A stretch of DNA of 25,534 nucleotides from RGIG426 sp045600765 (GTDB taxonomy: Bacteria > Bacillota > Clostridia > Oscillospirales > Acutalibacteraceae), in contig JAZRYM010000008.1 in the NCBI GenBank assembly GCA_045600765.1, forward strand, positions 1-25,534, in the 5' to 3' direction. The position numbers were made by a program, and so were the translations under genes. A model generated the notes under the pieces. That model made no database searches. It saw only the letters and a list, made by a program, of their open reading frames with translations, and was not told the DNA's origin. Positions 6,978 to 14,802 of this stretch are shown here, one piece after another; positions within the stretch are counted from its first letter, which is position 1; the number at the start of each line of letters is the position of its first letter.

Positions 6978-9278
6978 TTATTCTTCCCGCAGTTCTACGC
7001 GGCGGATTTTTCCGCTGATGGTTTTCGGCAGTTCGTCGCGGAATTCCACAATACGCGGGTATTTATACGGTGCGGTATGCTTTTTCACATACGTTTGGAT
7101 TTCTTTTTTCAGTTCCTCGCTCGGCAGACGGTCTTTCGTCAGCACAATGGTGGCTTTGACCACCTGCCCGCGAATTTCGTCCGGTGCGGCGGTCACGGCA
7201 CATTCGAGCACGTACGGCAACTGCATAATCACGCTTTCAATCTCAAACGGGCCGATACGGTAGCCGGAAGATTTAATGAGGTCATCCACCCGACCGACGT
7301 AGAAGAAGAACCCGTCCTGGTCGCGCCACGCGGTGTCGCCCGTGTGGTAGCAACCGTCGTGCCACGCTTCGCGTGTGCTTTCCTCGTCGCCGTAGTAGCC
7401 GGCAAACAGACCGCAGGGCGCGCCGTTTTCGGTATGCACGACGATTTCGCCGACCTCACCCACTTTTGCGGGTGTGCCGTCCGGCAGAAGAATATCCACG
7501 TCGTACAGCGGGCTCGGTTTGCCCATCGAACCGGGTTTCATCGGTTGCCCGACAAAGTTGCCGACGGTGAGGGTGGTCTCCGTTTGCCCGAATCCCTCCA
7601 TCAGCGGCACGCCGGTGCCTTTCAGGAACTGGTTAAACACCTCGGGGTTGAGCGCTTCGCCCGCCACCGTGGCGTATTTCACCGAGGTCAAATCATAGGC
7701 CTGCAAATTCTCCTTGATGAAGAAGCGGTAAATGGTCGGCGGCGCACAAAAGGTGGTGACGTTGTATTTCGACAGCATCGGAAGCACGTCGGCGGCATCA
7801 AATTTTGTAAAATCATAGGTAAAGGTCGCCGCTTCGCACAACCATTGCCCGTACAGTTTGCCCCAAAGTGCCTTACCCCAACCAGTATCCGCCATGGTGA
7901 AATGCAGGCCGTTCGGGTCTACGTTGTGCCAGTATTTCGCGGTGATGAAGTGCCCGAGCGGGTACAAATGGTTGTGTACCGCGATTTTCGGGTAGCCGGT
8001 CGTACCGGACGTAAAAAACATAATCAGCGGGTCTTTGCCGCCGGCGGTATCGTCCGTGCGCTTAAAATCGGCGAAAAATGCGGGCATTTCGGCATCGAAA
8101 TCGTGCCAGCCGGAGCGACTGCCGTTCGTCAAAATTTTCACGCGAAGCGACGGACATTGTTCCGCCGCCAAATCCACCTGCTCCGAAACGGCGCTGTCGC
8201 CGCTGCACACCACGGCGGACACGCCCGCCGCGTTAAAGCGGTAGGTGAAATCGTGTTCCGTTAAAAGGTCGGTGGCGGGAATTGCTACCGCACCGAGTTT
8301 GTGGAGCGCCAAAATGGAGAACCAGAACTGGTAGTTGCGGCGGAGCACCAACATCACGCGGTCACCTTTTTTGATGCCGAGCGAACGGAAATAGTTGGCG
8401 GTTTTCGCCGACTGCTCACGCATATCGGCAAAGGTAAAGGTGCGGGCGGTTTTGTCGGCGGAAATGTGAAGCATCGCCGTTTTTTGCGGGCATTTTTCGG
8501 CAAGCGCATCCACCACGTCAAAGGCAAAGTTGAAATGCTCCGTGTTTTTGAACGCAATGGATTCGAGATGACCGTCCGTCACCGTTTCGTCGATAAAGCG
8601 GGCGTACACCGGGTCTTTCAGGTTGGCTTTTTCCACGTTGGTCACCGACGGCATCGAAACAGCTTTTTCGACTTGCCCGAAGTCGTCACTGCTCGGGTTC
8701 ATCACCACGGCGTAAATCGCGGCATCTTCCCCATTCATCGCCACCAAGTCGTGCGGCGTGGAACTGTCATAATACACGCTGTCGCCCTCGCGCAAAATCT
8801 CGTGGTGGTCGCCGATTTGGATTTTGACCGTGCCTTTTACGACAACGTCAAATTCCTGCCCTTTGTGAACACACAAGTGCGCGGGACTCATCAGCGCTTC
8901 GGCGGAATACGGGATTTCCACATAAAACGGCTCGGCAATTTTGTGCTTAAACAGCGGCGCCAAGTGGTGGTAGGTGTAGCCCTCCATCCGCGTGAAATGC
9001 AATCCGTCGCCTTTGCGGGTGACGGTGTAGTTGGTCAAAATCGGGCTGTTGCCCTCCATAATATCGGTCATTTCAATGCCGCAGACGTTGGCGAATTTAT
9101 ACACAAACGTAAATCCGAAGTCGGTTTCACCCGCTTCAATGCGGCGATATTCCTCCACCGACACGCCGGTACGCGCCGCCATATCGTCGGCAGCGATGCC
9201 TACGTCCTCGCGCACGGCGCGAATTCGGCGCGCCACCTCTTTTAGTTTTTCGGCAGCCACAAACACTTCCTCGGACAT
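6978..9278 (-). CDS. HTH-XRE / cupin / acyl-CoA synthetase (ANL family) fusion
   Basis: Three domains are fused in 766 residues. Residues about 12-75 form an XRE-type helix-turn-helix (IRAVREDVGIAADDMAARTG, then VEEYRRIEAG). Residues about 125-195 form a cupin (HLCVHKGQEFDVVVKGTVKI, then REGDSVYYDSSTPHDL). The rest is an AMP-forming ligase with the P-loop TSGTTGYPK (423-431), EGFGQTE (561-567), YHTGD (644-648) and the C-terminal PKTISGKIRR with catalytic Lys757. The HTH-cupin pair is the layout of MerR/XRE-cupin repressors. ANL enzymes with these motifs make acyl-CoA from a carboxylate, ATP and CoA; the substrate cannot be told from sequence alone. The ATG at 9278 has AAGGAGG 8 nt upstream; an in-frame extension to 9518 would run through the T-box leader and is rejected. 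First gene of the T-box-led unit with malQ and ileS. Confidence 0.88.
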   Translation of the reverse strand: MSEEVFVAAEKLKEVARRIRAVREDVGIAADDMAARTGVSVEEYRRIEAGETDFGFTFVYKFANVCGIEMTDIMEGNSPILTNYTVTRKGDGLHFTRMEGYTYHHLAPLFKHKIAEPFYVEIPYSAEALMSPAHLCVHKGQEFDVVVKGTVKIQIGDHHEILREGDSVYYDSSTPHDLVAMNGEDAAIYAVVMNPSSDDFGQVEKAVSMPSVTNVEKANLKDPVYARFIDETVTDGHLESIAFKNTEHFNFAFDVVDALAEKCPQKTAMLHISADKTARTFTFADMREQSAKTANYFRSLGIKKGDRVMLVLRRNYQFWFSILALHKLGAVAIPATDLLTEHDFTYRFNAAGVSAVVCSGDSAVSEQVDLAAEQCPSLRVKILTNGSRSGWHDFDAEMPAFFADFKRTDDTAGGKDPLIMFFTSGTTGYPKIAVHNHLYPLGHFITAKYWHNVDPNGLHFTMADTGWGKALWGKLYGQWLCEAATFTYDFTKFDAADVLPMLSKYNVTTFCAPPTIYRFFIKENLQAYDLTSVKYATVAGEALNPEVFNQFLKGTGVPLMEGFGQTETTLTVGNFVGQPMKPGSMGKPSPLYDVDILLPDGTPAKVGEVGEIVVHTENGAPCGLFAGYYGDEESTREAWHDGCYHTGDTAWRDQDGFFFYVGRVDDLIKSSGYRIGPFEIESVIMQLPYVLECAVTAAPDEIRGQVVKATIVLTKDRLPSEELKKEIQTYVKKHTAPYKYPRIVEFRDELPKTISGKIRRVELREE

Positions 9279-9312
9279 CAAAACAACCTCCTTTTTGCAA
9301 AAATAGGGACAA

Positions 9313-9351
9313 TAAAAAAATTCCGTCTCAAAGTTTCCTTTGAGACGGAAT
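9313..9351 (-). terminator. T-box-controlled intrinsic terminator
   Basis: A 14-bp perfect stem on the minus strand, ATTCCGTCTCAAAG with CTTTGAGACGGAAT around a GAAA loop, is followed by seven U residues (9320-9314). It lies just after the T-box sequence, 35 nt before the start codon, as expected for the terminator alternative to the antiterminator. Confidence 0.93.
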
Positions 9352-9598
9352 GAAATTCCGCGGTACCACTCAAATTGCGCCGAACGGCGCCCCTCAACGG
9401 GTTCCAACAAACCCTTTGCCTTCACGCGGCAAGTACGGAAGCCGTCTACTGGCGGGAAAACCCGCGTTCGGGACTTCGGCTCGGAAGGGATCGTTAAAAC
9501 GCGCTGTTGTCGGCTCACAGCAACCGCCGACTCTCTGAAAACGCGGACGTTTTAACCGTCTTCGTCATCGCCTTTAATTAGGTATTAAGTTTACAACA
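9313..9598 (-). ncRNA. T-box riboswitch leader, specifier probably AUC (Ile)
   Basis: On the minus strand the leader shows a K-turn-like GATGAC/CGA in a basal stem (GGC/GCC and GAAG/CTTC). It then has an upper helix (AAAACG/CGTTTT), the AGAGAG bulge with GGTTGCTGTGA capped by GTCGGC/GCCGAC, the T-box AGTGGTACCGCGG (9370-9358), and a terminator. In the pheS T-box of this window the codon sits 5 nt after the upper helix and 1 nt before the basal stem; the same placement here gives ATC at 9491-9489. The base after it is C rather than the usual purine, so the specifier is tentative. T-boxes sense uncharged tRNA and block termination. The leader covers the whole gap upstream of the fusion gene. 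Confidence 0.88.
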
Positions 9599-9604
9599 AA
9601 AGAA

Positions 9605-9633
9605 AGCATACCACTTTCTTTCCCGTTTGTCAA
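9605..9633 (-). promoter_or_regulatory. Sigma-A promoter for the T-box unit
   Basis: TTGACA (9633-9628) and TATGCT (9610-9605) on the minus strand are separated by 17 nt. The predicted start near 9598 is at the head of the T-box leader. The -35 begins only 7 nt after the stop of the diguanylate cyclase gene. Confidence 0.8.
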
Positions 9634-9640
9634 CGGTTTT

Positions 9641-11476
9641 TTACGGATTATTTTCTTGCGGAGTAATTTCGGCTTTATCGTCGGACGGCTTCCCCGCCTC
9701 GTTTTCACCGAGCGCCTCATCGCCCGCCGTAATCACCCGCGACGATTCCACAAGCGCTTCAATTTCCGCATCAGTCGGAATAGGCGTGCCTTTGCGGTAC
9801 TGGTGGTTGAGCGTTTTGGAAAAGCGCTTATCCTCATACATCATTTTGTCAATGCGGCGCAGGAACTCTTTCATATTGTGGTAGTCGAGCGGCATCATTT
9901 CGGCGTAGCCGAGCGCCACCTGAATAGCGGGAAAATGGTCTTCGTTGTAAGCATCCAATTTTTCTTTGAAATCGGCGATGTGCTGTTCCATTTGTTCTTC
10001 CGACACACCGCGGATAAACGCCACAAACTCGTCACCGCCGAGACGGAAACATTGCCCGTTTTTGCCGAACACTTCAGACAAAATCGAACTCACGGTGATG
10101 ATGATGGCATCGCCCATCTCGTGGCCGAAATTGTCGTTCGTATATTTCAAATCGTTGATGTCGGCAATCAAGCCATACATCCGGTCTTTCGGCGGGTGGG
10201 CGGTGATGTCTTCCAAATATTTTTCATAGGCGTTGCGGTTGCGGATACCGGTGAGCATATCGCTGTACGCCATTTCCTCCAACAACATCGTTTCCACGTC
10301 GTTACGCCACTGACCGGAGTAGGTCACCGTAAAGTAGGACACCTGCGTCATCAGGAACAACACGGTGCCGATGGCGAAGAAAAGGCAACTGTTCGGCGAC
10401 GAATGCCCGATAAAAACGAGCAGTAAATCCAAAAGCGAGCCCACCGCGACAAGCACCGTGGTGTCGTTTCCCCACGGGCGATCGCTTTCGTCCGTCTCCG
10501 ATTTGTAGATACCGACAAGTACGGTAACCATCGAAAACGCGACCAGCGCAAAGGTCAGCGGAAGCAGGTCGCGGAAATCCGCCACGTGAAGGGACGCAAG
10601 CGCGGTCTGCCCTACAACGTTCAAGAAGTTCAGCAATATGGCAAGTATTTGGAAATTGCGGTATTTTTCCTCGGTGGTAGCGGTAAAAATGCTGACAAAC
10701 GGAATAGGCATTGTAAGTAGCGTCGCGTAAGTAAGAAAATGAATTGTCAGCGGATTTTTGATAAGAAACGGGATATAGGGCAACCGAGAGAAAAGAAATC
10801 CCGCAAACAGCAAAGCAAAGACACCGATATTCCAAAACGTATCGGAGAGACGGCGATTTTCTTTCATCCGGATAGTGAACATCCAAATGGCAAGTCCGGC
10901 AATCACCGCCACAACGGCAATCATCAAAAGCGGAATGGACGAGAGAATACTGCGGCTTATAAACGTCTCTTTCTCGGCATATTCCGGAGACAAAATCTCG
11001 TAAAACGGTGTATGGACGCTCTGGAAAGTGTAGCGAATGGACAGTTCTTTGCCAACGGCATCCTCCGGCAGTTGAACGTAGTGGTAGGTGGTACCGGTCA
11101 TACCGGACATCAGGGAATTTTCGTTCGGGTAAGAATACAACACCTGCCCGTTCAAAAACACCGACACGTTTTCGTATTTGGAGCCGACACGCAACACCGC
11201 GCCGGTATTGCCGACACGCTCATCCAACACGCGGGCGATGGTGACAACACCGTTGCCGTGATGCATCGTTTGCGGAAGCGTCTTTTGGGCGCTGTCACCG
11301 TCGGAATTCACCACTTGCCAGCCTTTGTTCCAAACGGAATAGTCACGGGACACAAAATCCGGAAGATTGACGGCATCGTCTATGAGGGAAACCAGCAAAA
11401 GAACCAACATCAAAAACAACAGAAGCAACATACAGGTTTTTCTTTCGCTTCGGTTCGTATAAAACGAGTTAAGCAC
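9641..11476 (-). CDS. Membrane-bound diguanylate cyclase with extracytoplasmic sensor region
   Basis: The 611-residue protein has a first helix at about 15-32, then an extracytoplasmic region (about 33-175) that looks like a beta jelly-roll (VLRVGSKYENVSVFLNGQVL). A block of roughly seven helices follows (about 177-390), and then a cytoplasmic GGDEF domain. The layout resembles 7TMR-DISM receptors. The GGDEF domain has DMLTGIRNRNAY (406-417) and an intact RLGGDEF (478-484), so it should make cyclic di-GMP from two GTP. No RxxD inhibition site is seen five residues before GGDEF (the stretch is GKNGQCFRL). An acidic, probably disordered tail of about 60 residues ends the protein. The start is GTG at 11476 with AAGGAGGG 6-7 nt upstream. 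It has its own promoter and no visible terminator before the T-box promoter. Confidence 0.9.
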   Translation of the reverse strand: MLNSFYTNRSERKTCMLLLLFLMLVLLLVSLIDDAVNLPDFVSRDYSVWNKGWQVVNSDGDSAQKTLPQTMHHGNGVVTIARVLDERVGNTGAVLRVGSKYENVSVFLNGQVLYSYPNENSLMSGMTGTTYHYVQLPEDAVGKELSIRYTFQSVHTPFYEILSPEYAEKETFISRSILSSIPLLMIAVVAVIAGLAIWMFTIRMKENRRLSDTFWNIGVFALLFAGFLFSRLPYIPFLIKNPLTIHFLTYATLLTMPIPFVSIFTATTEEKYRNFQILAILLNFLNVVGQTALASLHVADFRDLLPLTFALVAFSMVTVLVGIYKSETDESDRPWGNDTTVLVAVGSLLDLLLVFIGHSSPNSCLFFAIGTVLFLMTQVSYFTVTYSGQWRNDVETMLLEEMAYSDMLTGIRNRNAYEKYLEDITAHPPKDRMYGLIADINDLKYTNDNFGHEMGDAIIITVSSILSEVFGKNGQCFRLGGDEFVAFIRGVSEEQMEQHIADFKEKLDAYNEDHFPAIQVALGYAEMMPLDYHNMKEFLRRIDKMMYEDKRFSKTLNHQYRKGTPIPTDAEIEALVESSRVITAGDEALGENEAGKPSDDKAEITPQENNP

Positions 11477-11525
11477 CGCAATCCCTCCTTACCCCAAACC
11501 TCAAATGTCCCTTAGGTATTTTATT

Positions 11526-11554
11526 ATTTTATCTTTTTTTTCGGAAAATGTCAA
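11526..11554 (-). promoter_or_regulatory. Sigma-A promoter for the diguanylate cyclase gene
   Basis: TTGACA (11554-11549) and TAAAAT (11531-11526) on the minus strand are spaced by 17 nt. The predicted start is near 11519, giving a leader of about 40 nt. Confidence 0.72.
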
Positions 11555-11587
11555 CACCAATAGCCCAAATTCTTTGCCGAAAAAGAT

Positions 11588-11652
11588 AAAAACGCCCGCA
11601 ACCAACGCCGCGGGTTCATAAGGAACGAACCCGTGGTGAAGGAGAGCGGGCG
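11588..11652 (-). terminator. Intrinsic terminator of the pyrH-rseP operon
   Basis: On the minus strand CGCCCGC (11652-11646) pairs with GCGGGCG (11599-11593). The space holds an inner stem (CCACGGGTTC with GAACCCGCGG, one mismatch), and the outer arm is followed by a U-rich run. It lies 4 nt after the rseP stop. Confidence 0.75.
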
Positions 11653-11656
11653 AAAT

Positions 11657-12778
11657 TCAGCGGTGTATAATCTTAAAAACGTCGGAAAACGCAATCACAA
11701 TGGAGAGCAAAATCAAGAGCACAAACCCGATTGTGTGCACAATAGCTTCGTATTTTTGCGGGACGGGTTTGCGGGCGACCAATTCAATCAGCAAAAACAA
11801 GAGCCGTCCGCCGTCCAGCGCGGGAAGCGGGAGCAGATTGAACAGTCCCACGTTTACCGAGATGAGAATAACCAACATCAAAAAGGCGTAAACCCCTTGC
11901 AAACTGTTGTTTTGCACCGCTTCTTGTACCGCGGAATCCACCGCGTCGGCGATAATTTCGGTCGTTCCCACCGGGCCGGACAGTTCGTTTAAGCCGTATT
12001 CCCCTTTGAGGATACTGCCGAGACTGCGCCACACAAGCACGGTGTAACTGTATTCCATTTTGACCGCTTGGGACAAGGTGGAAAGTACCGTGCGTTTGAT
12101 GGGTTGTACCGTAAAGTCATAGGAGAGATAGCGTGTGCCGTCGTCGGCGGTTTTTAAGCGGAATTGCACGTTTTCAAGCGGTTGTTTCACCGCTTTGCCG
12201 TCCACCGTGCGGCGCACCACAAAATCAAACGCGCCATCCTCGTCGCTTTGGAGAATCATCACAAGGTCGAGGTCGGTGGCGATACGCTTGCCGTCCACCC
12301 GCAAAACCGTGTCGCCCGAACGCAACCCGCTTTTATACGCGGGCGATGTCTCGTCAATGGACGAGAGGGTGACGCTCGAAAAGGCGGGCTTTTCCTCTCC
12401 GCTTTGGACGGGCATACAGCAAGACAGCGCGAACACAAGGAGCACAAACGCCATCACAAAGTTCATCGTCGCGCCTGCTACCACCACAAAAATCCGTTTC
12501 AGGCACGGTTTGTTGGAAAAGGCGGCGGGGTCGTCGCTGTCCTCGTCCTCCCCTTCCATGGCGCAGTAGCCGCCGATGGGAAGCCAGCGGAGAGAGTAGG
12601 TCGTCTCCCCTTTTTTCTTTTGGACGATTTTCGGGCCCATACCGACGGAAAATTCGTTGACCCGCACGCCCATCCACTTGGCGACGGCGAAGTGCCCCGC
12701 CTCGTGTACGACGATAATCACGCCGAATACCAAAATGGCGGCGAGAATTTCCAAAATGAATACGAGAGTGTGTACCAA
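11657..12778 (-). CDS. rseP: RIP metalloprotease RseP (site-2 protease)
   Basis: This intramembrane zinc protease cuts membrane-spanning substrates such as anti-sigma factors. The 373-residue protein has the zinc motif HEAGH (residues 25-29) in the first helix, a PDZ domain at about 140-230 (ETSPAYKSGLRSGDTVLRVDGK), and the second metal-ligand motif LPLPALDGG (Asp322) in the third helix, followed by a last helix. Length is normal for the Bacillota RasP/YluC type. The start is TTG at 12778: the only in-frame start codon after the upstream TGA, with GTGAGG 7 nt before it. It lies 22 nt after dxr and is the last gene before the terminator. Its substrate is not in the window. Confidence 0.94.
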   Translation of the reverse strand: MVHTLVFILEILAAILVFGVIIVVHEAGHFAVAKWMGVRVNEFSVGMGPKIVQKKKGETTYSLRWLPIGGYCAMEGEDEDSDDPAAFSNKPCLKRIFVVVAGATMNFVMAFVLLVFALSCCMPVQSGEEKPAFSSVTLSSIDETSPAYKSGLRSGDTVLRVDGKRIATDLDLVMILQSDEDGAFDFVVRRTVDGKAVKQPLENVQFRLKTADDGTRYLSYDFTVQPIKRTVLSTLSQAVKMEYSYTVLVWRSLGSILKGEYGLNELSGPVGTTEIIADAVDSAVQEAVQNNSLQGVYAFLMLVILISVNVGLFNLLPLPALDGGRLLFLLIELVARKPVPQKYEAIVHTIGFVLLILLSIVIAFSDVFKIIHR

Positions 12779-12800
12779 ATTAAAACCTCACTTGTCACAG

Positions 12801-13943
12801 TTATGCGTTTGCAAGCACCAATTCCCGCGCCGCGCGGTCGGCGGCAAGCACCGCCTCTACGCTGTCTGCCGCACCCCAATCGCGGTCGAGCGTTGCGGCA
12901 ACCAGGCGGGAAATATCGCAAAAACCGATTTTATCCTGCAAGAACAGGGCGACCGCCTGCTCGTTTGCGCCGTTGACCGCGGCGGGAGCCGCACCGCCGA
13001 CGGTAATCGCGCGGCGGCAGACGTTCATGAGCGGAAAGGTCGCGTTGTCCGGCTCAAAAAAGGTCAGTTTGCCGCATTCGGTCAACGACAGTTGTTTCAC
13101 CGGCGACGGAAAACGGTCGGGATAGGTCAGCGCGTACTGAATGGGAATCCGCATATCGGGTACACCGCATTGCGCGAGCACCGAATGGTCGGCAAATTCA
13201 ATGAGCGAGTGCACCACGCTTTCGCGGTGCACCACAATGTCGATTTTGTCCGCCGGCATATCGAAAAGCCAGCGCGCTTCGATGAGTTCCAGTCCCTTGT
13301 TCATCATCGAGGCGGAATCAATGGTGATTTTCGCGCCCATCGACCAGTTTGGGTGTTTGAGCGCGTCCTCTTTTTTCATCCTTTCCAGTTCCGCTTTCGT
13401 TTTCCCGAAAAACGGGCCACCCGAAGCGGTTAAAATGAGCCGCGCGGCGGAGCCGTTGCGCGGTTTGCCCTGCAAGCATTGAAAAATCGCGGAATGTTCG
13501 CTGTCTACGGGAAGCAGGCGCACGCCCTTTTCCGCTACGGCGCGGGTAACGAGTTCGCCGCCCGCCACAAGTGTCTCTTTGTTGGCGAGCGCCACGTCGT
13601 GCCCCGCCTCAATAGCGGCAAGGGTCGGTTGCAACCCCGCTACGCCGGTAATCGCGTTTAACACGGTATCGGCATCGGGTGTCGCCGCGAGTTCGCACAT
13701 GCCGGAAAGCCCGGACAGCACGCGAATGTCGGTATCCGCCAAGCGCGTGCGCAAGTCTTTTGCCGCCGCTTCGTCCATCATCGCCACCGTTTGCGGGTGA
13801 AATTTACGGCACAGCGGTTCAAACGGCTCCACACGGCTTCCCGCCGCCATCGCCGTTACTTCAATATGCTGTTTTTCCGCCACGTCAAGCGCCTGCGTTC
13901 CAATCGAACCGGTCGCACCGAGCAAGACAAGATGTTCTGTCAA
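12801..13943 (-). CDS. dxr: 1-deoxy-D-xylulose 5-phosphate reductoisomerase
   Basis: The enzyme converts DXP to 2-C-methyl-D-erythritol 4-phosphate with NADPH, the committed step of the MEP isoprenoid pathway. The 380-residue product has the nucleotide-binding GATGSIG (9-15), ANKETLV (120-126), the active-site DSEHSA (147-152), and PNWSMGAKITIDSASMMNKG (198-217) forming the flexible loop and metal/substrate site. The start is TTG at 13943 with AGGGGAG upstream. It lies 40 nt after cdsA and 22 nt before rseP. Together with uppS it links isoprenoid supply to undecaprenyl carrier synthesis in one operon. Confidence 0.97.
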   Translation of the reverse strand: MTEHLVLLGATGSIGTQALDVAEKQHIEVTAMAAGSRVEPFEPLCRKFHPQTVAMMDEAAAKDLRTRLADTDIRVLSGLSGMCELAATPDADTVLNAITGVAGLQPTLAAIEAGHDVALANKETLVAGGELVTRAVAEKGVRLLPVDSEHSAIFQCLQGKPRNGSAARLILTASGGPFFGKTKAELERMKKEDALKHPNWSMGAKITIDSASMMNKGLELIEARWLFDMPADKIDIVVHRESVVHSLIEFADHSVLAQCGVPDMRIPIQYALTYPDRFPSPVKQLSLTECGKLTFFEPDNATFPLMNVCRRAITVGGAAPAAVNGANEQAVALFLQDKIGFCDISRLVAATLDRDWGAADSVEAVLAADRAARELVLANA

Positions 13944-13983
13944 AAGAGGTCTCCCCTTTTAGTGTATCAAAATAGGTGGGTGG

Positions 13984-14802
13984 TTATGAGTTGATTGTGT
14001 AAATAATCGGCCATTGCATAAGCGACAGCACCACGAGCGGCGCGGTCAGCAGTAAACTGTCGAAGCGGTCCATTACGCCGCCGTGGCCGGGCATCAGGTT
14101 GCCGAAATCTTTAATGCCGGCGTGGCGTTTGATGAGCGAAGCGAGCAGGTCGCCGAACACGGACAGCGCCGCGCCGAGCAGCGTGACCGCCGCCACCGCG
14201 TAATAATTTACAACCGCTTCGGGCGCAATCCACGTCGCATACACGTACGCCACCGCAAGGCAGATGATGACCGACGTAAACAGCCCGCCGATTAAGCCTT
14301 CCACCGTCTTTTTCGGGCTGATTTCGGGGCATAGTTTCGTTTTGCCGCACAGCACGCCGGTAAAATACGCGCCGGTGTCGCTCATCCACGGAATCAGCAA
14401 CATCCACACCACGGGAAACAAGCCGTAAGCGCGCAAAAACGCAATGGACGACAGCGCAAGCGCCGACAACACCGTTACCGCGCCCGCATAGAGCGTGGCG
14501 GTGGCGGGCTGGTCTTTGTGCCGCACGACCTGCGCGACAACAAGAAGCGTGCCGAACCCGTACAGAATCCACAAAAGCGCGCTTTGCGGCAGATAGTGCC
14601 AAAACGGGACGGATGCGGCAAACACCATACACACCGCGCAAACGGGTTTGGACGGCGCGAGGTTGGTGGCAATCAACAGTTCATATACGGCGATAACGCA
14701 CAGCGCCGCCACGCCGATTTCGACAATAAGCAACAGCGGTTGTACGAGCACGGCGATAAGCAGCGCCGCGCCGACGAGACCGCTGATAATACGAGTTTTC
14801 AC
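13984..14802 (-). CDS. cdsA: Phosphatidate cytidylyltransferase (CDP-diglyceride synthase)
   Basis: This integral membrane enzyme makes CDP-diacylglycerol from phosphatidic acid and CTP. The 272-residue protein has about seven or eight hydrophobic helices. It carries the family signature near the C-terminus, SDTGAYFTG...GKTK and then GDLLASLIKRHAGIKDFGN and PGHGGVMDRFDS, which contain the conserved Asp/Lys/Gly residues. The start codon is GTG at 14802, directly adjoining the uppS TAA with no gap, and GGAGGAG lies within the end of uppS, so translation is probably coupled. Confidence 0.96.
   Translation of the reverse strand: MKTRIISGLVGAALLIAVLVQPLLLIVEIGVAALCVIAVYELLIATNLAPSKPVCAVCMVFAASVPFWHYLPQSALLWILYGFGTLLVVAQVVRHKDQPATATLYAGAVTVLSALALSSIAFLRAYGLFPVVWMLLIPWMSDTGAYFTGVLCGKTKLCPEISPKKTVEGLIGGLFTSVIICLAVAYVYATWIAPEAVVNYYAVAAVTLLGAALSVFGDLLASLIKRHAGIKDFGNLMPGHGGVMDRFDSLLLTAPLVVLSLMQWPIIYTINS

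Noticed and set aside
9279..9518. 80-residue N-terminal extension of the acyl-CoA synthetase fusion
   Set aside because: The frame is open but lies inside the T-box leader and terminator, and a strong ribosome site precedes the ATG at 9278.
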